This document shows, piece after piece, positions 1 through 10,664 of a stretch of 64,000 nucleotides of DNA. Position 1 is the stretch's first letter; every line of letters begins with the position of its first letter. The translations under genes were made by a program, and so were the position numbers. The stretch covers positions 40,036,544 through 40,100,543 of the forward strand of contig NC_088101.1 in the NCBI RefSeq assembly GCF_036370855.1. The letters run 5' to 3'. The DNA comes from Dromaius novaehollandiae. Lineage: Eukaryota > Chordata > Aves > Casuariiformes > Dromaiidae. The notes beneath the pieces are model-generated. The model made no database searches and was not told where the DNA came from. It saw nothing but the letters and a program-made list of their open reading frames with translations.

Positions 1-2672
1 AAATGAAGTAGTTCAAAACAGAAAGAAAAACAGTAGTTTTCAGATCAAATCATCTGACTGTATGTTTTCTTTTCTTGAAAGTGTGTGCATGTATTATGAC
101 TGAGTGAATTTATAAAATTCTCAGAAGACTTCTGAGAAGCTCACAGAACTTTGAGTTTAAAAACTGCCCTAATGAAATACCAAATTTGGTTGCAAATCGA
201 TGAACTGAAGTTGGGAGGGTGGTTTAATTCCCTTGCTATATCTTATTTTCTATAAGCAATATGAATTGTATTTTTAAAATATACTAGAATAGTGAGTGTA
301 CATCTGTATAAAATTCCTATCTTGAACTGTCTGAAATATTGCTGATCGATGATGAAAGAATCTACTTGAAAAGCAAACCCTTCATGTTGTGGTGACGTTT
401 TTTACTTGTACAACCTTTACTTAGTACAACCTTTGGGATGAGAATACATATTTATATTATATATAATTTTGTATATATACATACATATACATATGTATTC
501 ACACACAAAGTGAGAATAAGGCATCTTTCATGACTGAGGAAAGCTGAACTATGTTGAATAAGCATATTTAGCTACATTTTCCCCAGATACAATGTGTGCT
601 CTAGACTCCTTTCTAGCATATTCACCTTCTTTCTCATGATGATTTTGTCTTGGAGAGTCTTCTAATGGAAGAACCTATCATTTTTTCGGTTTTAATTGGT
701 GTGTGTGTGGGGGGAGGGCTATTCTTTGATAGGTGTTAAATTAGCCTGAATTATTAGAGGAGAAAACACAATAGTACCAGTTTTCAAATTGTCAAAGCAG
801 CTTAAGCTAACAGTGATTCACCGAAGAGAGCTCATCACTTCAGCAAGTTACCAAGGTCTGTAAAGTTGTCATTTTATAGGGAAAATTTAATTCATGAAAT
901 GAGTATTCAGTAGACAAATTATTGTGGACTCATAAAAACAAGTTGGAGCCCTTAGTGCTGAAGCTTCTTTATATGCAACTGTACGCACATGTGTACACAC
1001 ACATGCACCCCCCTGTGCTACACATGAACCCCTGTGTATGTGTTTGGAGTTCCCAATTGGTTATAATATGGGATTCTGATCTCATTAGAAAGTCTCATAA
1101 TCTAAGACAAATGTTTCTGAAATTGATCGTGTGACACGTTTTCAAAAATGTCCTGTCCTTTCATAATTTTATTTCTGTTCTGTGCTAGAATTGAATTTTC
1201 ATAAAGCTTTTTGGAGGCTGGTTGTGGGGCCCACATTGTACCATTGACTTCAGAGCAAATCCATGTGGACGGGCAATCTGTCTATAGCATACCAGTTTTA
1301 AATTTGGGGAGAGAACGCTATTTAGTATTCTTTGTCAATGTGATATAAAAAGGGCACATTGTAGTATGATTTATAGATTGCATTTCTATTTGGAGTTTAT
1401 CTAATAGTTTTCTGCAACTAGGGAACTTGAATTTTTTTTCCTCAGAAGTATTCTTTAGTTTAAAAAGCATAGTATTACGCTTTCTTGTGTCATGCTGTCA
1501 AAAGCAAGTCTAATATGGGTTCTTTCTCAGCTGTGTAGTGCTTATCATCCAGCAAAAGGGGATAAAACTTAACTAGGCAGGCTGTAAATACACTTTTAAA
1601 GACTGGTTTGGTTTGTTTGGTTTTTTTTTCATTTGAGATCTTAAATGAAGGTAAAGTACCTCTGTATTGAGTTGCATGCATTTCAGAAAGCATGTTACCT
1701 AAATAACCTATTAAAACAAGGATGGTCAACTGGCAAGCATAGGCCAAACCAGACTGGAGGACAGTTTTGCTCCACAGCATGGCAGGAATAGACTGCCGGC
1801 TGCCTGCTGCACTGACCATGGCGCTGTGACTTGAGCCTCGAGCAGAGGAAGCCTGGAGTATAAAGCCATTGCCTGCCACCTGGGCAGGGTTGTGCTGGGC
1901 TGACAGTGTGCTTGAGAACAAAAAGGGTTGATGCTGATCATCCACAACTCCAGATATAGTGGTGCACTACCGTGAAAACTTAACTCGTAACTTTGCTTAG
2001 ACTTCATCAGTGCTATGGCTCATCAGCGCAGACTAGACGGGAAGAGCAACGCAAAGGACATCCTCAGCTGCTGTTGTGCTGCTCTTCCTCAAGGTTTAGT
2101 TACTGCTGTGAATGGTGTGTTTCACACTTCTGTGCACAAATGTTATAACCAAGATACTGGCCAGGTTCTGTAAATTATCCTGCATTATGGGAGATCGGCT
2201 CTTTTCACAACAGTGTTTCTAGCCCGTTTCATTTGACTCGAGTATGTAAGAGCTGGAAAATAGCAGCTCTCTGCAGGGGGCAAATAAATGAACTATATAC
2301 TTAGATAATGCATTTGTCGTGTATAGTGTCTCAGATAAGTTGATTTGACCTGCCAGTATGTATATTAAACATAGGTTAGGCATCTAATTTCAAGGAACTG
2401 TATTTCTGTAATAGAGTATTTGATAATATTGTGCTGTTTAGTGAATTTCTTTCTGGTCAGTGCTTACTGAGTTGGCACTAAGTATTAAATTATGAATCAT
2501 TTTAATGTTACAGAATTGTGTATTTGCCTGAAGTTTCTAATCAGTTATAAAATAACCGTATATGAAGTCTGAGCATCTCAAACAAATACAGCGCATAGTT
2601 TTGTTTTTATTGATGTATAAAGCTATTAACATCTGCCTCTTCGTCTTACGCTGTCTCTGTGCTTGCCCACAG
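1..2672 (+). other. ARFIP1: ARFIP1 terminal intron (3' part)
   Basis: AT-rich sequence upstream of the last ARFIP1 exon. It ends in a pyrimidine tract and AG at 2671-2672. I looked for the preceding BAR-domain exon of arfaptin (the part just before the VKVLHNQ motif) and did not find it, so earlier exons lie outside the window. It contains an AT/TA-rich simple stretch near 455-500 and a CA/TG-rich patch near 985-1040. A more GC-balanced block at about 1730-2100 has overlapping minus-strand open frames that I do not recognise. Otherwise I see nothing. Confidence 0.8.
455..500. repeat. AT-rich simple repeat
   Basis: Short imperfect TA/ATATAC microsatellite inside the ARFIP1 intron, visible as alternating tatata/tacata units. 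No function is inferred. Confidence 0.6.
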
Positions 2673-2828
2673 GTTAAGGTGTTGCACAATCAGCTGGTTC
2701 TGTTCCACAATGCTATCGCAGCATACTTTGCTGGGAATCAAAAGCAGCTTGAACAGACACTTAAACAGTTCCACATCAAATTGAAAACTCCTGGAGTAGA
2801 TGCTCCATCCTGGCTTGAAGAACAGTAA
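2673..2828 (+). CDS. ARFIP1: Arfaptin-1, terminal coding exon (partial gene)
   Basis: Last 51 residues and TAA stop of arfaptin-1. The protein uses its BAR/AH domain to sense and bend membranes at the trans-Golgi and to bind GTP-loaded Arl1, Arf and Rac. The exon follows a good acceptor (cccacag, AG at 2671-2672), begins in phase 0 with VKVLHNQ, and ends with PSWLEEQ. I recognise the stretch as the highly conserved C-terminus of ARFIP1: the last BAR helix (hydrophobic heptads through [12 protein letters not shown]) followed by the short tail. The open frame extends upstream to an ATG at 2562, but that part is intronic. ARFIP2 has a related C-terminus, but the tail sequence and the FHDC1 neighbour fit ARFIP1. 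The rest of the gene lies to the left of the window. Confidence 0.93.
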   Translation, partial: VKVLHNQLVLFHNAIAAYFAGNQKQLEQTLKQFHIKLKTPGVDAPSWLEEQ

Positions 2829-4152
2829 TCAGATCAGAGAAGAGGACCCAATGTTAACAGAAAATCTGTAAATCTAATAAGAATTAAGGTTTGGGGTTGA
2901 AGGACTGTTGTAGTGATTCTTGCACAGACAGCTTTAATTTTTTTTCCCCCCTTTTATAATACTGTAAAACTGAATTTGGTGAAAAAGTAGGTGACTTTAA
3001 CCAAACATGATTTCTGTCATTTCAAGTGTAGAGCAGTCCTTTTGTATGTGAAGGTTGGTGGTTATTTCTGTAGTTGGGATGGGGGAGGGAGGGAGGGGAA
3101 AGAAAACTATTATAGATTTGCACTGACAAATGACGTTTGTGATTTCTGGTCATTATGGTGGCTAGTCAAAATATTTCCAAATGGAGGTTTACATGATTTG
3201 TACCAACATCTGATATTTTATATATGAATATAGAAGACATCTTTAATAATTTTCATGTGACTTTTTAAAAGGAAAGAGTTAAAAGAATATTTTGCAGATT
3301 AATAATATAAGGCCTGTGTGCAGTACCTGCATAAAGGCAACAGCTGTAGCAGATGGCTCATTGACTAGTGGAATTGCAGCAAATACCTTTTAAAAAGGTT
3401 TACCTTTCCATCGTAGGTTTAAAAAGAAAAACAGAAAACACTAAAGCAAGAATCACTGTCAGTCTGAGGCTTCTAAGCACACATTTTAGCTTTGCACCAA
3501 GCGGTTTGCTGAGTGAGGCCAACCATATGATTTACTAATTTCATTTTAAACTTTACTTTCTGTATGAAACAAATACCGTACTAGCCTTAAATCTCAAGTA
3601 TGTGCCTTTTCATAAGATAATGTTTTCAACCAGTGTACATAATCCAAGAACCCTTTCCACATAATGGTTTGTCAGTTCCCAGCAGGGGAAAGGAGACTGT
3701 ATATGCTATGTTTCTTTGTACACTTAGAACGAGTTAAAGCTTTAGTTAACCTTCATGGACATATACAATTTTGAGAGAGGAAACAGGGCCAGTATGATTT
3801 TTCTTCTTAATTGAAAAGCATACTTCAATGACAGGGGTAACATGGAGGATATATATATATTTTTTTAAGCTCTCCATCAATAGTGTAGTCTTTATTAAAT
3901 GTAAAGTTCTGTATGTCAATTTTATCATAGACATTTTAAATTCAGTATATTGGAGTCCTCATTTGCACATGTTAAATTGCTTTGTGTTTTGTTAAGTAAA
4001 ATGAAATACTTCAAATATGTTATTTACAACTGTGTGGATTGTATGATTTATGTACTGTATGTTCAAATGCCATTCAGCTGACACTCTTAAAGTTTCCAGT
4101 GCTTAACACAACTGTAATGTAACTGTAAATCAAACATTTTTAATCATTCCTT

Positions 4153-4158
4153 ATTAAA
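4153..4158 (+). terminator. ARFIP1: Proximal poly(A) signal variant ATTAAA
   Basis: ATTAAA about 1.3 kb after the ARFIP1 stop, followed by T-rich sequence. It could give a slightly shorter 3' UTR than the signal at 4268. Confidence 0.4.
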
Positions 4159-4267
4159 TTCATGGTCTGACAGAGCCTTCTTTATTTTTTCTTGTTCTGT
4201 CAGAATATCTTGTAATAGTTCATTTACGTTCCCCAGAATGTATATCCTTTGTGCGTTTTGTATTCAT

Positions 4268-4273
4268 ATTAAA
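4268..4273 (+). terminator. ARFIP1: Probable main poly(A) signal ATTAAA
   Basis: ATTAAA followed closely by ggtgtttgctg and a T-rich stretch, a fitting downstream element. A 3' UTR of about 1.45 kb results. Use is inferred from sequence only. Confidence 0.5.
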
Positions 4274-5377
4274 GGTGTTTGCTGCAGTCAAGCTTCCTTG
4301 ACTTTTGATGGTTAAGAGCAGAAGCCAGCCTCTGCAGTGAAAGCTCAGTCCTGTTTCTCCGCGTTCCCACCCCTGCCCCAGAACTGCTGGCAAAGCAACA
4401 CTGGGTTATAAAACTGATGCTATTCTTCTATCCCAGGGTGACTTAATAGTGTGCCAGTTGAAGCCAAATGTAAATGCATAATGAAACAGGTCTTTCAGTA
4501 TAGGTACATTCTTCACTTAGACTTCTAAAGCTAATTTCATTATATTTACAACTTTACGGAGTCTCTGAATGTTGTCGTGTGTATGTAGGATGGTACAAGT
4601 AAGAACTTAGCTGTATGGCTGTAGAGTTGACCTGGGCAAAGCAGAGATGAGCAGCATCACAGCAGGGATAAGGAAATGCAAACCTGTTGACTACAACTGA
4701 AATCTCAACTTCCAGAACACTACAGGAAAAAGATGCGTGGGACATACGCACTCTTGGTTTCTGTCCGAGTTCATGGTCCTTGCTCTGCCGAGGATATTCC
4801 AGCACAGAAGAAAATGATCTGTTAGAAGTGGGACGAGTGAACTTGAGTCTGAAATTCCCTTATGCAGGAATGACCTGTGTGGTGTCGTGTAACCCTCAAA
4901 CTTTTGCAATGGCTTAAAACAGCTAATGTGTTCTCACCTGGAAGAGGAGGTTGGACAAAAGAGGTAACTTGCTCAAATCTCTCTCTGTGACTGGTATGTA
5001 GTGTTTAATATCAGTGAGAAGGAAGAATTACTTCTGTTTTGGTCAGTGAACCAATTGTTCTAACTGACCGTTTCAGTGAGGATTCTGCGCTCAGTTATCA
5101 GCAGGGTATTATAGTGAGTGCCTTTGCAATATTTTAACTTCCTTGTTTAGTCCCCTGTTCAAGTCTGTGTGCTTATGAAATTATTTAAACTCCTGTTTAA
5201 TAATCAAAGCTAACTCCTTAACAAATTTTAGAAACTTCTGCTTCTGGAGATAAGAATGTTTCCACAGCTGCCAATTGGAAGTAACTGTGGTTGTCAGGTT
5301 TTCTGACACTAAGAAAAAAACTGCACATCTATCTCAGGGTTGTAATGCTGACATTTATCTAGATAGACAGTTGCTTC

Positions 5378-5402
5378 TTTTTTTTTTTTTTTTTTTTTTT
5401 TT
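5378..5402 (+). repeat. Poly-T tract (25 nt)
   Basis: Uninterrupted run of T on the + strand. No recognisable retroposon body or target-site duplication was seen next to it. Confidence 0.9.
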
Positions 5403-7337
5403 GAGAGGCTCCATACCCACCTCCTAGAGTCTTGTCTGAAAGATTTCATCTCCAAGTTATAGCATTAGTGCCTCTAATGTGAGGTTCCTCAGGAAGAGGA
5501 GTTAAAAGCATTAATGCCATTTCAGATATGCTGTTGTAGCTGCTCTATCAAGCAGAGGCCCAGGGAGCTGTTCATCTTTGGTGACCATATTGTAAGTTAT
5601 CTGCACTCCTGGTTTGTTTGAAACTTGTAGCTCCTGTTGTTTTGTTCATGTGAATTCTACAGAAGGCTCTTCTATTCAAACGTAGGAGTAAAATGCTATT
5701 TGGCATATTTTGTACTTTATCAAGCCCTCATCCACAACTGTGTTCGTTTTTTGTTCTCTAGTATGTTTGCCATGTTTCATGCTTGATGTGCTAGTCACTG
5801 TTTTGTTTTTTTTTATTAGCTGTTAATATTTTCATGTCTTGTGTTTCTCCCCCCCCCCGCCAATTTATCCAACTCTTGGCAGTTAAGTTATATCTTTTTT
5901 ATGAGAAAAGATCCATGAAGGGGAGGACTGTTGCTTTGTTTATACTTCTGTGTTCTGTTCTTGTTACTTGTCATTGTTTCTAGTTCTTTGAAATCTTTCG
6001 TTTCTTCTGGGTAATTGGGGGGTTAAAGCTAGTGATGCATATAAAGCACACTTCTGTGCCTTTCACAGCAGTCTTGTTCACCGCACCTATTTTCAGCAAA
6101 GTACTTGTGTCAGTCTGATACGGGAACCAAGTGGTCTGGTACATGGGGTGCATTTGTTCTTTTTATTATTATTATTTATTGATTTAATTATTTATTTTGG
6201 TGATCATGGTAATAGTTTGAAGTGGATTAAGGAAGTAGTGTACCCTGTAACTTAAGAGTAGAAACTAGATGGTAGTAGAATAGTAGAAACTCGTGCCTGC
6301 CTTGGAGAAGCATGACATAAATCGAGAGAAGCAATGGAAAGGAAGACTGATGCATTGCTATTTCAGTAGTGTCCGTATACTGAAATCCAGAGAAGCGTAT
6401 GGACATGCCTTGCAGAGCACAGCAATAACCTTGAACATAAAAGCACAGTCTATGGCTTGCAAATCTTTTGTTTCCGATGACTCACAGTGGTGGCACAAAA
6501 GCATTATTTTACACACTTGAGGTGCCTTTCAAAAATGTTCTTTTCTTTTCAAGAAAGGGGCAGGAACAGCAGTACTTCTGTACTGTCTCCTATTGGTAGT
6601 ATATTTCTATTAAATACTTATGCTGTATAGCCACTCAGCAAAATGCATGGTGAACATTTTTTTAATCACTGTGTGAGAAAGACTTCGCTTTCTGATCAAA
6701 TGCATGCTGTCTGATCTTGTTATGAGAACCTATTGTAAAAGTTATTAGAGGAACGGAAATACTTGATCTTCTGGAAGCAGAAACAGAGGTCAGAAGTGTC
6801 TTTCCAGAGTTCCTCTGCATCATTGCTTGGTAGAACTTCTCTGGGTGGCAGCGTGGCCGTATAATGCTCCTTAATTGAATGTAGAGATCAAGTATAGAAC
6901 AGAATTAACCTGAAACAAATTTTCAGTTGAGTTTTGCCCTGTTACTACTATTTATGCCAGCATAAATCCATTGGTTCAATCAGGAACAGTTTAAGTATCA
7001 GCAATATGTGTTCCTTGTAAATGGTACTTAGTGGTATCTCCCACTGTGATAATTTTAAAAAAATTATATACCTTGCTGCCTTTTTAAAGCATACTGAAGG
7101 CTGTGAATTCAAGCACTTCAGAGTTAAATAATGCTAAAGACTAGTGTTGCCTGTTCACTCTTGATTTGCTTTTCTTACCTGTGTATGCATCATAGTTTTA
7201 TGTGACAGCGGTAATTGACTGCAGGGTTTTGTTTCAAGAGGTTTACTATAGTATTTAATTTTGAAATCAAATGGCACTTGTTTTTAATGTTTCTGAAGTG
7301 TCACAATTAACTTCTTTTCCTGCCTTTGTCCAAACAG

Positions 7338-7556
7338 TGTAGAAGTAAGGGCTAATAATAAAGATGACTACACCTTTTGTTCAGATAGTATAAATCGCTT
7401 TGTTCCAAATAGAGAAATTCAGCTCAGTTTCTCTGATCAGTTTGGTAATGGAATTGGTGTTCAACCTAAAGCATTAAGAGCCCTTTATGTTCTCAAAAAA
7501 GCAAAGTTTACAGAAGACTTTTTTTCTCTAATATGGAAAAAAGATAATGTATTAAA
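7338..7556 (+). other. Orphan exon-like open block, gene unknown
   Basis: 219 nt open in one frame only (first base completes a codon, then V-E-V-R-A-N-N-K..., last two bases AA open a codon). It is preceded by a long pyrimidine tract and caaacag acceptor (AG at 7336-7337) and followed by a consensus donor gtaagt (7557-7562). The encoded stretch of 72 complete codons is mixed charged/hydrophobic and lacks low complexity. It includes FCSDSINRF, GNGIGVQPKALRAL and FTEDFFSLIWKK. I do not recognise the family. Joining it to the ARFIP1 penultimate exon (phase 0) would hit a stop, so it is not an ARFIP1 alternative end. It could be an exon of an unannotated or decayed gene, or chance: a 73-codon open run is uncommon but not impossible in sequence this AT-rich. 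Confidence 0.4.
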
Positions 7557-9138
7557 GTAAGTAGTCCTTCTGAAAACTGTCTTGAGTGTTCCATTAACTA
7601 GAAATCTTAAAATATTGACAGATACTGTTTTCCTAGTCTACCAGCCCATCTGAATGCTATCTGTTCTAGGGAGGTGCATTTGTTGCCTACTATAGGTGGG
7701 GCTGCTAGATCTACCTATTATTAAAGTTGCTTAATACTTCCTACTGTAAAGACCTGTTTTTGTTGCTTGCAACTCTGACGAATTTTAACCATGTGGGCAA
7801 AATCTTTGCTTGCTGGGTGTTTAGATTTGTAGGTAAAAATCAGCCAAAATTGTTCTCACTTCTGAAAGAGGATGTAGGCTGAAAAATACAGTAATACGTG
7901 TATGTTGTTATTTACATTTCTAACGCAAGAGAGTTTTGTTTTTTGTTTTTTTTCCCCTTGGAAAAGGTCTAGTACCTTCATGACGGGGTTGTATCTGTGT
8001 CAGAAGTGCATTTCCTGGGGGGAATGGGCTCAAATCTGACCAACTGGGGGAGATGGACAGCCTGCAGCTTTTCCACGGTCAATAGATCTGACCAGCTAAG
8101 GTTTCACATTCAACTAAGCCTCTCTGGGTAGCTAAATCCAGAATTGATATTCCAGTGACATTCACAAAATTTCCTAATTGCCGTCTAACCATATAGTTGT
8201 CTAAAATCCCAGCATACATTGTGGGCACAGAATCGTAAGCATCTTGGTGGTATCCAGGAATTTGCATTTACCATATGCTTCTGCCGTGGCAACTTTCCCA
8301 AACAGCAGTCTTGTGAGCACCTCATGCCGCAGCTGCTGAGCTCCAACAATGGCACAGCGCTCTATCTGTGTTCAGTCTAACGATCTCTGACAATTTAAGG
8401 CATAAAACAGAGCTTAGATCATTATACCTCATAACCTGATGGCTAAAGCACCCAGCAAGGATGCTGGAGCCTCAGCATTGAGGCCCTTTTTTGCTGGAGG
8501 TGATTTGAATCCAGGTATCTCTTAGCAGAAACCTATAGGTTGGGGCATTCAGCTTATGATCTGCAGCCCACTGGGGGTCTCTGGGCTGTTTCTAAGCAGT
8601 CTGCAAAACTTCACTAAGGAGACAAGCAAACCTCTAAGCTTCAATTCATCGTAAATGAGTCCACTGGAAAACATGCAGCATTCGCAAACCAGAAACTGTT
8701 GGAAAGTGTTGCAGTAGGGTGTGAGAATCTGTTTCACCAGGGTTTTGCAATGCTGATGTACAAAAGCTTGTGTGGGGAAGCTTGGAACGTTTAATCTTAC
8801 TTTATGATGCTCTGACAAAATTTGAATCAAATTCCACTTGCTTTCAGAATTGCAAATAATGGAATAGCCTACAATAACTTTATATATAATTAATATATAT
8901 GCTAACTATTGTTATGTGGGAGGTAAATTAAGTGCCTGGTACACTACACTGATTTTTTTAAATTGGAGTGAAATGCATCCAGAACCTAATCCAGATTTAA
9001 CCTTGAACAAAAGCTGCTTTGAGCAAATATCCACTATTGATTCATGAATTGCAAAAGTCTTGTCTTAATGCATCTTTTGCATCCCCACACACCATTTTGT
9101 GTTTTGGAACCTACTTTACTTTTGTGCTTTCTCCACAG

Positions 9139-9370
9139 ACAAGGCTTTGAAGAAGTAGGTAACAACTGCACTAAATGTCACAAGCAGTACTTTTTAAGGG
9201 GAAAACAACCTAATCTGCTAAAATTGTTTTGGAAAGGTTCTGGGAAAAAAAACCCATGGAGTGAGGAAAAAGTTGAGAGCTTAGCTTCACATCCAGAGCA
9301 GCTCACTGGTCCTCTGTTGCCCTGTTTTTGTGCGTTGGTGTGCGCTTTTTTGGGGGGCGGGATACAATAG
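9139..9370 (+). other. Possible terminal exon continuing the orphan block
   Basis: After a good acceptor (tttctccacag, AG at 9137-9138) a frame stays open for 76 codons to TAG at 9368-9370. The phase matches the block ending at 7556 (AA joined to A gives Lys, then QGFEEVGNNCTKCHK). The second half, rich in A/C/G residues, drifts into the GC pocket and looks less protein-like. There is no clear poly(A) signal just after it. It may be coincidence. Confidence 0.22.
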
Positions 9371-9419
9371 CATTATGTGAGTCTCTTGGCTTGTGCTTTT
9401 GATCTTTTAGGGTGAATAT

Positions 9420-9940
9420 TTGTGCTCGTGGCTGGCAGCAATGGAAGCAAGTCGCCTTGGTCCCTGCACGAGCGAGCTCAGCCCGAGCAGGGCTGCGCTT
9501 GGGCTCGCGAGGGACGGCGTTGCCAGCTGCGGCCGAGCACGGCCTCCCCGGCTGCCGCAAGCCCTGCCAAGTTACGGGATGTGTGCGGTGATGTGAACTG
9601 CCATTTGCTGTAGCTGAGCTGTTTTCACTCAATTAATTTAGAGGTTAAGTGACCGCGTTCCTGCAATTGTGTTCCTTAAATTTTCAATTGGTTTTAATAC
9701 TTTTCAAAATCAATCGAGCTTCTGGTGCCGGCTCAGGTGGGCTGTGGTGTGGCAGGGAAACCCACCTGGCAGCTGTGCTTTGAAACGGGAGGAAAACGGG
9801 TCAGCCGGCTCTGCGTGGCCCAGCCAGGCTCTGCGCGTTGTGTGCGATCCCAGCGCTGCGGGCATGGGCTGCGATGCGCTTGGCACCTGTGGCTGCCCCG
9901 CATCCCCGAGGCCGGTGAAAGCGAGCAGATGGGACGAGGT
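9420..9940. other. GC/CpG-rich pockets upstream of the promoter island
   Basis: Two GC-rich blocks (about 9420-9560 and 9720-9940) with scattered CpG, separated by AT-rich sequence. Open frames here on both strands are composition artefacts. They may be regulatory shoulder sequence of the FHDC1 promoter, but no specific element is identified. Confidence 0.4.
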
Positions 9941-10466
9941 AGGTCTCTTTCATTAGTAACCGCTTTCCTTCCTCCTTTGCTCCTCCACGCTTTCAAAGCT
10001 CAGTCATTGCAGTAGCAGCGTTATCATGTTTGATTTAAAAATGGCCGTGGGCAGCCTCTGCCCTTCTGCATCATTGCAAGGCCTTGGCTGTGACAACTTG
10101 TTTATTTGAGATGACTAAAGTTCTTGATCTGTGCTTTCTTTTTGGAGGAGGAAAAAAAAAAGGTTTTATTTTTGAAATGCAATGGCTTTTACTCTCTCGG
10201 CATAATATTCCAGACCAACATATTTGCATAGCTACATACTGCGCGGACGGTATTTTGGCTGCAGGAAGATGCGCCATAGAGTGATTTTAATTCCCTAGGT
10301 GGAGTTTTGCTCCGGAGTAAGTCCGTTCCCCCAAACGCGTCTCCGCGGCCGCCCCGCTTGCGGGGGGCGGGTGCCGAGGACACGAAGCGCACCCGGGGGC
10401 TCCCTGCTCCGCTCCCCTCGTGCTGCGGGCGGTGAGGCCTGACTCCGTGCCGGCAGGCGGGCCGAA

Positions 10467-10540
10467 GGGGCGGGGCCTCCGAGGGCGGGGCCACTGTCAC
10501 CTGGCGCACCCCGCCCGCGCCTGCGCCCTTCCCCCGCCCG
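10467..10540 (+). promoter_or_regulatory. FHDC1: GC-box (Sp/KLF) cluster and NRF1-like site
   Basis: Two GGGCGGGGC boxes in forward orientation (10467-10477, 10483-10492) and two in reverse (10509-10518, 10531-10540). A GCGCCTGCGC near 10517-10526 resembles an NRF1 site. This is typical of a TATA-less CpG-island core promoter just upstream of the predicted first exon. The motifs are seen; binding is inferred. Confidence 0.55.
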
Positions 10541-10664
10541 CTGCGGGCGGCGCGGCCGCGGCACCGCGGGGAGAGGCGGGCGGCAGCGCGTGGCGGCGAC
10601 GGCAGCGGCAGCGGGCCCTCCTCCTCCTCCTGCTGGTCTTCCTCGCGGCGCCCCCGGCGCGGAG
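10540..10664 (+). other. FHDC1: FHDC1 probable non-coding exon 1
   Basis: GC-rich segment ending in a strong donor, gcggag|gtgagc (GT at 10665-10666), directly downstream of the GC-box cluster. It has no ATG on the + strand in a coding context. Its start is not visible and is set just after the last GC box. It would be spliced to the acceptor at 14910-14911. RNA reads would be decisive. Confidence 0.5.

Larger units (their letters stand above)
2829..4290 (+). other. ARFIP1: ARFIP1 3' UTR
   Basis: AT-rich sequence after the ARFIP1 stop, without coding signal. Two ATTAAA poly(A) signal variants (4153-4158 and 4268-4273) sit near its end. The second is followed by a GT-rich stretch and is the likely main end. 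No AATAAA is seen between the stop and 4290. The exact cleavage point is inferred. Confidence 0.65.
4291..10299. other. ARFIP1-FHDC1 intergenic region
   Basis: About 6 kb between the ARFIP1 end and the FHDC1 CpG island. It is mostly AT-rich and non-coding. Contents: poly-T (5378-5402), an exon-like open block (7338-7556), a possible second block (9139-9370), a TA-rich patch near 8879-8900, and two CpG-containing GC pockets (about 9420-9560 and 9720-9940) that act as a shoulder of the promoter island. No tRNA or other structured RNA gene was recognised. Confidence 0.7.

Noticed and set aside
2562..2672. N-terminal extension of the ARFIP1 end frame as a separate 88-residue gene
   Set aside because: Sequence before 2673 is pyrimidine-rich intron with a consensus acceptor; only the downstream part matches arfaptin.
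8400..8560. tRNA-derived SINE candidate (ctaaagcacccagc, then ttgaatccagg)
   Set aside because: A- and B-box-like words are present, but spacing and core do not fit any element I know. Too weak to annotate.
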